Below the pieces are notes generated by a model. That model was not told where the DNA came from and did not search any database. It was given only the letters and a program-made list of their open reading frames with translations. 12,333 nucleotides of DNA from an uncultured Collinsella sp. (GTDB lineage Bacteria; Actinomycetota; Coriobacteriia; Coriobacteriales; Coriobacteriaceae), in assembly GCA_900551625.1 (NCBI GenBank), contig URWZ01000025.1:1-12333 (forward strand), read 5' to 3'. Position numbers and translations under genes: made by a program. The stretch's first letter is position 1. Each line of letters begins with the position of its first letter. Positions 1 through 5,232 of the stretch are shown in pieces.

Positions 1-34
1 ATCGTCGGCAGCGTCAGATGTGTATAAGAGACAG
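1..34 (+). other. Illumina Nextera adapter (untrimmed library sequence)
   Basis: Bases 2-34 match the Nextera read-1 transposase adapter from memory, ending in the 19-base Tn5 mosaic end AGATGTGTATAAGAGACAG at 16-34. This is not genomic DNA. Genomic sequence begins at 35, inside feoB. Read on the minus strand, the adapter adds the spurious residues LSLIHI and a false stop to the feoB reading frame. Confidence 0.98.
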
Positions 35-433
35 CTCCACGTCGATGCGGTCGCCGGCCTTTTCCACTTCATCCATAAAGTTCAGGGCCAGCACCATGGG
101 CCGCTCCAGTTCCAGCAGCTGCATGGTGAGGTAGAGATTGCGCTCGAGGTTTGTGGCGTCCACGATGTTCAAAATGGCGTCCGGACCTTCACCGATGATG
201 AAGTCCCGGGCCACGATCTCCTCCATGGAGTAGGGGGACAGAGAGTAGATCCCCGGCAGATCCACCACCGTCAGTTCCCGGTCGCCCAGGCGGGCGGTGC
301 CCTCCTTTTTTTCCACGGTCACCCCGGGCCAGTTGCCCACATATTGATTGGAGCCCGTGAGGGCATTGAACAGGGTGGTCTTGCCGCAGTTGGGGTTACC
401 CGCCAGCGCGACATGGATCTGAGAATCCGCCAT
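35..433 (-). CDS. feoB: FeoB ferrous iron transporter, N-terminal G-domain fragment
   Basis: FeoB is the inner-membrane Fe(II) transporter with an N-terminal cytosolic GTPase domain. Only 133 genuine residues remain of a protein usually 600-800 aa long. The GTPase motifs are clear: G1 GNPNCGKT at 12-19, the G2 threonine about residue 39 in GVTVEKK, G3 DLPG at 58-61 and G4 NFMD at 118-121. The membrane domain is missing because the contig ends in an adapter. The ATG at 433 is preceded by a good ribosome binding site (AAGG, 5 nt spacing). It is the last gene of a feoA-feoA-feoB operon. Codon use is odd: 10 of 11 valines are GTG and 3 of 6 arginines CGG, unlike the neighbouring feoA genes, so the identity of this end as the same genome is not certain. 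Confidence 0.95.
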
Positions 434-453
434 TCAATCCTTCTTCCTTGTGT

Positions 454-479
454 GCCTGCGCTGCTTTCTCCGCGCAGGC
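454..479. other. hairpin in feoA-feoB spacer
   Basis: An 8-bp perfect GC-rich inverted repeat (GCCTGCGC at 454-461, GCGCAGGC at 472-479) lies about 20 nt upstream of the feoB start. It has no U-tract on the minus strand, so it is not a standard terminator. It could stabilise the message or modulate feoB translation. Confidence 0.45.
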
Positions 480-508
480 TGGATAATGTGCTTCAAAGTT
501 GCAGCATT

Positions 509-528
509 AAGTTAGAAAAACCTAACTT
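509..528. promoter_or_regulatory. inverted repeat resembling a DtxR/IdeR-type operator
   Basis: AAGTTAG at 509-515 and CTAACTT at 522-528 form a perfect 7-bp inverted repeat with a 6-nt spacer, read as GTTAGG-TTTTT-CTAAC on the minus strand. TTAGG/CCTAA half-sites are typical of iron-responsive DtxR-family operators, and the site lies between feoA and feoB. The centre does not match the classical 19-bp consensus well, so this is only a candidate. A secondary feoB promoter or an RNA hairpin is possible. Confidence 0.35.
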
Positions 529-556
529 TATCTGCAGAAATATGCGCCGCGAGTCC

Positions 557-778
557 TTACTGAACCTCGACGACGGCGGCCTCCTCCTTGCGGATGGAAA
601 GCTCGTAGCCGCGCACGTTGATCTCGACCGGATCACCGAGCGGTGCAACCTTCACGACCTTGAACGAAGTGCCCTTGATGAGCCCCAGGTCCATAAGATG
701 GCGGCGAAGCGCGCCCTCACCGTGAAGCTTGACGATGGTAGAGCTCTCGCCCACCTTAACGTCACCCAACGTCTTCAT
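557..778 (-). CDS. feoA: FeoA family protein (second copy)
   Basis: This 73-aa protein is one SH3-like FeoA domain. It has the characteristic layout: an N-terminal KVGESSTIVKL strand, the helix RRHLMDLGLIKGTSFKV (about residues 25-41), the PLGDPVEINVRGYELSIR strand pair (about 46-63) and a short C-terminal strand. FeoA proteins are small cytosolic partners needed for FeoB-mediated Fe(II) uptake. It lies 39 nt downstream of the first feoA and 123 nt upstream of feoB on the same strand. A purine-rich AAAGGGGG sits about 10 nt before the ATG; a GAGG adjoining the ATG is too close to act. Two feoA genes ahead of one feoB is a common arrangement. The length is normal for the family. Confidence 0.9.
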   Translation of the reverse strand: MKTLGDVKVGESSTIVKLHGEGALRRHLMDLGLIKGTSFKVVKVAPLGDPVEINVRGYELSIRKEEAAVVEVQ

Positions 779-817
779 CCTCTTGTCCCCCTTTCGGTTT
801 TTATCAAATGCTGCGAA

Positions 818-1060
818 CTAACCGACGGTCATGATGTGCATGGCCACCTTGGAATCGATGCCAAAGCGTGCGCCCAGCACCGTGACGATGATATTGGCGC
901 CACTCGAGCTCACCACGTGGATTTCGTTGCCCTCGACAAAGCCGAGGTCCTTGAGGTGGTGCTTCATGTCCTCATTGCCCTTTACACGAGACACGCGCAC
1001 GGTTTCGCCCGCTTTTACCATCGAAAGCGGCATGGCCGGCATCTGCGGTCCGCAAGACAT
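818..1060 (-). CDS. feoA: FeoA family protein (first copy)
   Basis: This 80-aa protein is a single FeoA SH3-like domain, diverged from the second copy. Visible family features are AGETVRVSRVKG (about residues 17-28), the helix DMKHHLKDLGFVEGNEIHVV (about 31-50) and the ANIIVTVLGARFGIDSKVAMHI strand pair (about 55-76). The N-terminus has about 14 extra residues with a Cys at position 3. Starting at ATG 1060 is favoured by AGGAG with 6-nt spacing; Met14 is a possible alternative but has no comparable site. It is the promoter-proximal gene of the feo operon, just downstream of a large inverted repeat at 1103-1156. The expected role is as a cytosolic FeoB partner. Confidence 0.9.
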   Translation of the reverse strand: MSCGPQMPAMPLSMVKAGETVRVSRVKGNEDMKHHLKDLGFVEGNEIHVVSSSGANIIVTVLGARFGIDSKVAMHIMTVG

Positions 1061-1102
1061 GAGTAGCTCCTAACGTCAGTTCGTCCTTAACATCGACGCG
1101 AT

Positions 1103-1156
1103 AAAAGTTAACCACGTCTATGTTCGCTTTAGTAAACTAACACGTGGTTAACTTTT
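1103..1156. promoter_or_regulatory. 15-bp inverted repeat upstream of the feo operon
   Basis: AAAAGTTAACCACGT (1103-1117) and its exact reverse complement (1142-1156) are separated by 24 nt. The spacer and inner edge of the right arm contain TTAGT-AA-ACTAA (1129-1140), a smaller inverted repeat. The location 43 nt before the first feoA start fits a pair of operators or a looped operator controlling iron uptake. It could alternatively form a long RNA hairpin followed by TTTTA on the minus strand. The regulator is unknown; an iron-responsive repressor is the natural guess. Confidence 0.6.
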
Positions 1157-1204
1157 TGGAAAGGGTCCCCATTCAGATTTCGAAAAAGTTTCCTATACGA
1201 AACA

Positions 1205-1244
1205 AAACAAAAAGGCGCGGCAAAGAGCTGTCCTTTGCCGCGCC
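1205..1244 (-). terminator. intrinsic terminator of the HPr gene
   Basis: A perfect 12-bp stem (GGCGCGGCAAAG at 1214-1225 paired with 1233-1244) with a 7-nt loop is followed on the minus strand by TTTTTGTTTTG. It begins 9 nt after the HPr stop codon and separates the HPr gene from the feo operon. Confidence 0.93.
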
Positions 1245-1253
1245 CCGTCATGC

Positions 1254-1502
1254 TTAGAGCGAGAGGTTTCTGATCGACGTAACGCAGGAAGCCTCGTCTA
1301 CGCCCGAAACACGAAAGACGACGCTCTCGCCGCACTCACCATAGAGGGCCATGAGTCCCATGACATCGCGGCCATCCGTGTGGCGATCGCCGATGCTGAC
1401 TGACACGTCGCTACGATGCTTGGCAATGATGTCATAGAGCAGCGCAACCGGGCGGGCATGTAATCCCAACGGATCTTTAATCGTCTTTGTAAACTCGACC
1501 AT
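1254..1502 (-). CDS. ptsH: HPr family phosphocarrier protein
   Basis: HPr relays phosphate from enzyme I to sugar-specific EIIA proteins of the PTS. This 82-aa cytosolic protein has the active-site motif GLHARP with His15 and Arg17 at the canonical positions. That numbering fixes the start at ATG 1502, which has GGAGG 4 nt upstream; a start 15 codons earlier would misplace His15. The regulatory-site region reads DGRDVMGLMAL, and position 46, the serine phosphorylated by HPr kinase in Gram-positive bacteria, is Asp (codon at 1365-1367). A fixed negative charge would imitate P-Ser-HPr. The gene is monocistronic, lying between the aspS and HPr terminators. No enzyme I gene is nearby. It could instead be a specialised HPr paralogue. 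Confidence 0.9.
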   Translation of the reverse strand: MVEFTKTIKDPLGLHARPVALLYDIIAKHRSDVSVSIGDRHTDGRDVMGLMALYGECGESVVFRVSGVDEASCVTSIRNLSL

Positions 1503-1556
1503 GTCCCCTCCCACGACATCGCACATTCGGCCGGCAAACCCAGCCACGTGGTAGTT

Positions 1557-1562
1557 ATTGTA
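1557..1562 (-). promoter_or_regulatory. candidate -10 box of the HPr gene
   Basis: On the minus strand this reads TACAAT, a 5-of-6 match to TATAAT, about 55 nt before the chosen HPr start and just after the aspS terminator. No convincing -35 is visible at 16-18 nt, so the call rests mainly on position and the -10 match. Confidence 0.45.
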
Positions 1563-1585
1563 CGTTACCGGCGCACCCCCGTCTC

Positions 1586-1622
1586 ACAAAAAACGAGGGA
1601 AGGCACGCGTCCTTCCCTCGTT
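1586..1622 (-). terminator. intrinsic terminator of aspS
   Basis: A perfect 12-bp stem (AACGAGGGAAGG at 1592-1603 paired with 1611-1622) with a 7-nt loop is followed on the minus strand by a run of six T. It begins about 24 nt after the aspS stop codon. Confidence 0.93.
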
Positions 1623-1645
1623 GCGGGCAATATGTAGCCACTCGC

Positions 1646-3433
1646 CTACATCAGGCGCAGGCTGACGTCCTTGAGCTGGGCGCCACTAACGGCACTCGGG
1701 GCGCCCGACATGAGGTCGGAGCCGCTGGCCGTCTTGGGGAACGCCATGACGTCGCGGATGGAGTCGGAACCGGTGAGCAGCATGCACACGCGGTCCAGGC
1801 CCAGAGCGAAACCGCCCATCGGGGGCGCACCAAACTTGAGGGCCTCCATGAGGAAGCCGAACTGCGACTCGGCGCGCTCCTCGGTAAAGCCCAGGAGCTT
1901 GAGCATGGACATCTGCATCTCGGCGTTGTGGATACGCATACCGCCACCGCCGGCCTCAAAGCCGTCCATGACAAAGTCGTAGGTGCAAGAACCGGCCGCC
2001 AGCGGGTCGGCCTCGATCTTGGCGATGTCGGTCTCGGTCGGCAGCGTGAAGGGCTGATGCTCGGCAGCGTAGGCCTTGCGGTCCTCATCCCAGTGGAACA
2101 GCGGGAAGTTGACGACCCACAGGAAGTCGTGGCCCTCGCGCTTGATCTCAAGTGCGTTGGCCATGTGGGAACGCATGCCGCCCAGAATCTCGTCAGAGAG
2201 CAGGCGCGGGCCGGCGGCGAACATCACGAGGTCGCCAGGCTCGACGTCCATGCGCTCGCGCAGAGCGGCCATCTCCTCGTCCGAGAAGAACTTGACGATG
2301 GGGCTGTTGATGGAGCCGTCCTCGCGGAAGGCGATCCAGGCCAGGCCCTTGGCGCCAAACGTGGAGGCCACGCCGGCGAGCTTATCGATCTTGGCACGTG
2401 CCCAGGCACCGGCGCCCTTGGCGTTGATGGCCTTGACGACAGAGCCCTCCTCGTTCGCGGCAGTCGCAAAGACCTTGAACTTGGAGTTGGCAAAGATGTC
2501 GGTCAGGTCGACCAGGTGCATGCCATAGCGGGTATCGGGCTTGTCGGAGCCATAGGTGTCCATGGCATCCCAGTAGTTCATGCGGCGCAGCGGCGTGGGC
2601 ATCTCGACGCCCATGCGACCGAAAGCATCGGCAAGAACCTCTTCGAGCGCGCTCATGACATCGTTCTGGTCCACGAAGGACATCTCGATATCGACCTGGG
2701 TGAACTCGGGCTGACGGTCGGCACGCAGGTCCTCGTCGCGGAAGCACTTGGCAACCTGGTAGTAGCGCTCGACACCACCGACCATGAGCAGCTGCTTCAG
2801 GAGCTGCGGGGACTGCGGCAGGGCGTAGAAGTTACCCGGCTGGATGCGGCTGGGGACGATGAAGTCGCGGGCGCCCTCGGGCGTGGACTTGAACAGGGAG
2901 GGCGTCTCAACCTCCATGAACTCACGGTTGTGCAGCGCCTCGCGAATGGCAAAGGTGAAGTCGGAGCGCAGCTTGAGGTTGGCCATCATTTCGGGACGAC
3001 GGAGGTCCAGATAGCGATAGCGCAGGCGGGTGTCCTCGCTGGTCTCGATGCCGTCCTCGATCTGGAACGGCGGGGTGACGGACGTGTTGAGCACCTCGGC
3101 GTGGTCGGTCAGGACCTCGATCTCGCCGGTCGCGAGCTTGGTGTTGGTGGTCTCCTCGCCACGAGCGCGCACGACGCCGTGGATCTTGATGGGCCACTCG
3201 GGACGCATGGTCTCGGCGATCTTAAAGGCATCGCCGTCGGAGTGCTCGGGGTCGAAGGTGAGCTGCGTGATGCCCTCGCGGTCGCGAAGGTCGCAGAAGA
3301 TAAGGCCGCCGTGGTCGCGGCGACGGCTCACCCAACCGGTGAGGGTGACCTCTTCGCCCACGTTCTCGAAGCGAAGCTCGCCGCAGGTACGGGTGTGCAT
3401 GGAATGCTCATCGATGGGACGGGTCTGGCTCAT
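1646..3433 (-). CDS. aspS: aspartyl-tRNA synthetase (AspRS), probably non-discriminating
   Basis: This class II synthetase charges tRNA-Asp. At 595 aa it is the normal bacterial length. Domains in order are an N-terminal OB-fold anticodon-binding domain (about residues 15-120), the catalytic core, the bacterial GAD insertion (about 300-430) and the catalytic C-terminal part. Motif 2 is FRDEDLRADRQPEFTQ (231-246) and motif 3 contains GLDR (545-548). The start at 3433 has a very strong AAAGGAGG 9 nt upstream; an internal Met12 is less likely. The OB-fold has RRRDHGG with His41, where discriminating enzymes such as the E. coli one have Leu. His there is typical of non-discriminating AspRS that also charges tRNA-Asn for GatCAB conversion. 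That inference needs a gatCAB search. It is followed by its own terminator and is divergent from serB. Confidence 0.97.
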   Translation of the reverse strand: MSQTRPIDEHSMHTRTCGELRFENVGEEVTLTGWVSRRRDHGGLIFCDLRDREGITQLTFDPEHSDGDAFKIAETMRPEWPIKIHGVVRARGEETTNTKLATGEIEVLTDHAEVLNTSVTPPFQIEDGIETSEDTRLRYRYLDLRRPEMMANLKLRSDFTFAIREALHNREFMEVETPSLFKSTPEGARDFIVPSRIQPGNFYALPQSPQLLKQLLMVGGVERYYQVAKCFRDEDLRADRQPEFTQVDIEMSFVDQNDVMSALEEVLADAFGRMGVEMPTPLRRMNYWDAMDTYGSDKPDTRYGMHLVDLTDIFANSKFKVFATAANEEGSVVKAINAKGAGAWARAKIDKLAGVASTFGAKGLAWIAFREDGSINSPIVKFFSDEEMAALRERMDVEPGDLVMFAAGPRLLSDEILGGMRSHMANALEIKREGHDFLWVVNFPLFHWDEDRKAYAAEHQPFTLPTETDIAKIEADPLAAGSCTYDFVMDGFEAGGGGMRIHNAEMQMSMLKLLGFTEERAESQFGFLMEALKFGAPPMGGFALGLDRVCMLLTGSDSIRDVMAFPKTASGSDLMSGAPSAVSGAQLKDVSLRLM

Positions 3434-3454
3434 ACCAGTGATCCTCCTTTATGG

Positions 3455-3528
3455 ATCTGTGCCGCCCCGTGTCGTTCCGGGCGGCGTCGTACAGATTTGC
3501 CCAGCCTGCGTAAACCGCGCAGCCGGGC
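3455..3528 (-). promoter_or_regulatory. structured leader of aspS (two hairpins)
   Basis: The aspS leader can fold into two hairpins. The distal one pairs GCCC and CTGCG (3499-3510) with CGCAG and GGGC (3518-3528). The proximal one pairs ATCTGT plus GCCGCCC (3455-3467) with GGGCGGC plus ACAGAT (3479-3496), with a 5-nt bulge. The proximal stem ends about 10 nt before the Shine-Dalgarno. I see no T-box sequence, so it is not an obvious T-box. It may be an unrecognised leader or simply stable GC-rich RNA. Confidence 0.35.
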
Positions 3529-3689
3529 ATGGCGTTCTATCTTATCGCACCCGCGTCGATGTGCCGCGAAAAAGTAGCTCTTGCCCAAAGACTTGACGGA
3601 GACGAAACAATTGACGCGGCCTGGCCGTCGCCCAAGCGCGCGGCGTGCGACAATGTGCCCCAATACAACCGCACTCGGAAAGGCCCGTC

Positions 3690-4325
3690 ATGACCGCATG
3701 CCTCATCGTTATGGATATCGACTCCACGCTCATCAACCAGGAGGTCATCGACCTGTTGGGCGAGGAGGCCGGCGTGGGCGAGCAGGTAGCGCAGATCACC
3801 GAGCGCGCCATGCGCGGCGAGCTCGACTTTAAGCAGGCGCTCGAGGAACGCGTGGGGCTGCTTGCCGGCTTGGATGAGAGCGTATTCGAGCGCACCTTTG
3901 AGCGCGTGACGTTTACCCCCGGCGCGCTGGAGCTTGTGCGCTCGGCACACAGCAAGGGCTGGAAGGTCGGCGTGGTAAGCGGCGGCTTTCACGAGGTCGC
4001 CGACAAGATCGTGGCCGCCGCGGGCATCGACTTTTGCCTCTCTAACCGCCTGGAGGTCGTGGACGGCAAGCTCACCGGTAAGCTGGCGGCAGACATCGTG
4101 ACCAAGGAGTCCAAGCTCATCCAGCTGCTGGATTGGGCGGTTGAGTGCGGTGTCGACATGGCCCACACCGTCGCGATCGGCGACGGCGCCAACGACATCC
4201 CCATGATTCAGGCCGCGGGCACGGGCATCGCGTTTTGCGCCAAGCCCAAGACGCGCGAGGCCGCCCCGTTTGCCATCGACGAGCGCAACCTGATGCTCGC
4301 CATGGACATCATCCTGCGCGACTAG
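3690..4325 (+). CDS. serB: phosphoserine phosphatase SerB (HAD superfamily)
   Basis: This is predicted to hydrolyse O-phospho-L-serine in the last step of serine synthesis. The 211-aa protein is one HAD domain with no N-terminal ACT domain. HAD motif I is DIDST (Asp9 nucleophile, Asp11), motif II is Ser97 in VVSGGF, the motif III lysine is near 139-142 and motif IV is GDGAND (164-169). The cap insert between motifs I and II (about residues 20-75) is SerB-like. The start at ATG 3690 has GGAAAGG about 7 nt upstream and places motif I 8 residues in. An upstream in-frame ATG at 3645 lacks a site and would add 15 unrelated residues. The gene stands alone between aspS and the lar genes. A broader HAD phosphatase is the alternative. 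Confidence 0.9.
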   Translation: MTACLIVMDIDSTLINQEVIDLLGEEAGVGEQVAQITERAMRGELDFKQALEERVGLLAGLDESVFERTFERVTFTPGALELVRSAHSKGWKVGVVSGGFHEVADKIVAAAGIDFCLSNRLEVVDGKLTGKLAADIVTKESKLIQLLDWAVECGVDMAHTVAIGDGANDIPMIQAAGTGIAFCAKPKTREAAPFAIDERNLMLAMDIILRD

Positions 4326-4361
4326 CCGATCCGTCTAACAATTGAATCAGTCTGTCCTATA

Positions 4362-4395
4362 GTTTCCGAACAATTTTGTCTTAGTGTTCGGAAAC
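4362..4395. promoter_or_regulatory. 10-bp inverted repeat, candidate larB operator
   Basis: GTTTCCGAAC (4362-4371) and GTTCGGAAAC (4386-4395) form a perfect inverted repeat with a 14-nt spacer. The right arm covers the -35 region of a candidate promoter whose -10 is at 4411-4416, a position suited to repression. The TetR-family gene in the same operon could be the regulator, but that is inference. Confidence 0.5.
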
Positions 4396-4407
4396 ATACC
4401 CTTTGAG

Positions 4408-4416
4408 TGCTAGACT
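4408..4416 (+). promoter_or_regulatory. candidate extended -10 of the larBC-tetR operon
   Basis: TGC followed by TAGACT forms an extended -10 element (TGn plus a 4-of-6 hexamer). Transcription would begin near 4423, giving a short leader with an AAGGG ribosome binding site at 4428-4432 before the larB ATG at 4440. No good -35 is visible; the region where it would lie is covered by the inverted repeat. Confidence 0.4.
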
Positions 4417-4439
4417 TTGCGCCGTCGAAGGGAACATAT

Positions 4440-5222
4440 ATGGATAAGCGAGATCTTGAGCAGTTGCTGAGCGATGTTGCCGGCGGAGCAGTCGCCCCGG
4501 CAGACGCCCTCACGCGCATCCAGACGGCGCCAACCGCCGACCTGGGTTTTGCACAGCTCGATCTTTCGCGCGGGGTGCGCCAGGGAGCCGGCGAGGTTGT
4601 CTACGGCGCCGGTAAAACCGCCGAGCAGGTTGCCGCCATTATCGAAGCACTGCGCGATGCCGGCCAGGAGCGCATCCTGGTCACGCGCCTGGACGCCGAA
4701 AAGGCAGCCCGCACCTCGGAGCTCCTCGACAACGGCATCGACCTGGGATATGCCCCGGACGCACAGCTCGCCCTCGTGGGAGGCAAGCCCTCCCCCACCG
4801 GCAACGGACGCATCGTCGTCGCCTGCGCCGGCACGAGCGACCTGCCCGTCGCCGAAGAGGCGGCAGTGACGGCCGAGTTCTATGGCAACGAGGTCGATCG
4901 CCTCTACGACGTAGGTGTCGCCGGCCTGCACCGTCTGCTCGCGCATGCCGAGGAGCTTGCCCAGGCACAGGTGGTCATCGCCATCGCCGGCATGGAAGGC
5001 GCGCTGGCGAGCGTTATCGGCGGCCTGGTGAGCTGTCCGGTCATTGCCGTTCCCACCAGCGTGGGCTACGGCGCGAGCTTTGGTGGCGTAGCCGCACTGC
5101 TCGCCATGCTCAACTCCTGCGCCAGCGGCGTTTCGGTCGTCAATATCGACAATGGCTTTGGTGCCGCCTACCAGGCAAGTCTTATCAATCATCTGAGCGC
5201 CGGCACACCCCGCGCCCGTTAA
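4440..5222 (+). CDS. larB: LarB, nickel-pincer cofactor biosynthesis (NaAD carboxylase/hydrolase)
   Basis: In the family, LarB carboxylates the pyridinium ring of nicotinic acid adenine dinucleotide and hydrolyses its phosphoanhydride, starting synthesis of the nickel-pincer nucleotide (NPN) cofactor of lactate racemase. The protein is 260 aa, near the usual 245-260. The N-terminal about 120 residues carry the family's DLSRGVRQGAGEVVYGAGKT segment (41-60). The C-terminal PurE/AIR-carboxylase-like domain has GTSDLPVAEEA (131-141), AGMEGALASVIGGL (183-196), PTSVGYGASFGG (205-216) and LNSCASG with Cys227, matching the catalytic cysteine in characterised LarB. ATG 4440 has AAGGG 7 nt upstream. 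The larC ribosome binding site overlaps the larB stop, so the two are coupled. Confidence 0.95.
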   Translation: MDKRDLEQLLSDVAGGAVAPADALTRIQTAPTADLGFAQLDLSRGVRQGAGEVVYGAGKTAEQVAAIIEALRDAGQERILVTRLDAEKAARTSELLDNGIDLGYAPDAQLALVGGKPSPTGNGRIVVACAGTSDLPVAEEAAVTAEFYGNEVDRLYDVGVAGLHRLLAHAEELAQAQVVIAIAGMEGALASVIGGLVSCPVIAVPTSVGYGASFGGVAALLAMLNSCASGVSVVNIDNGFGAAYQASLINHLSAGTPRAR

Positions 5223-5232
5223 GGAGCATTCC

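Noticed and set aside
3434..3560. T-box riboswitch upstream of aspS
   Set aside because: The conserved T-box bulge sequence is absent, and no specifier loop could be identified.
1928..3577. Long open frame (549 codons) on the plus strand opposite aspS
   Set aside because: It is an antisense shadow of a certain aspS gene in GC-rich DNA; composition is unlike a real protein and no start site or family is visible.
4410..4450. SLIHIC peptide antisense to the larB start, similar to the adapter-derived SLIHI
   Set aside because: The DNA there does not match the adapter; it is a coincidence of translation around a normal larB ribosome binding site.
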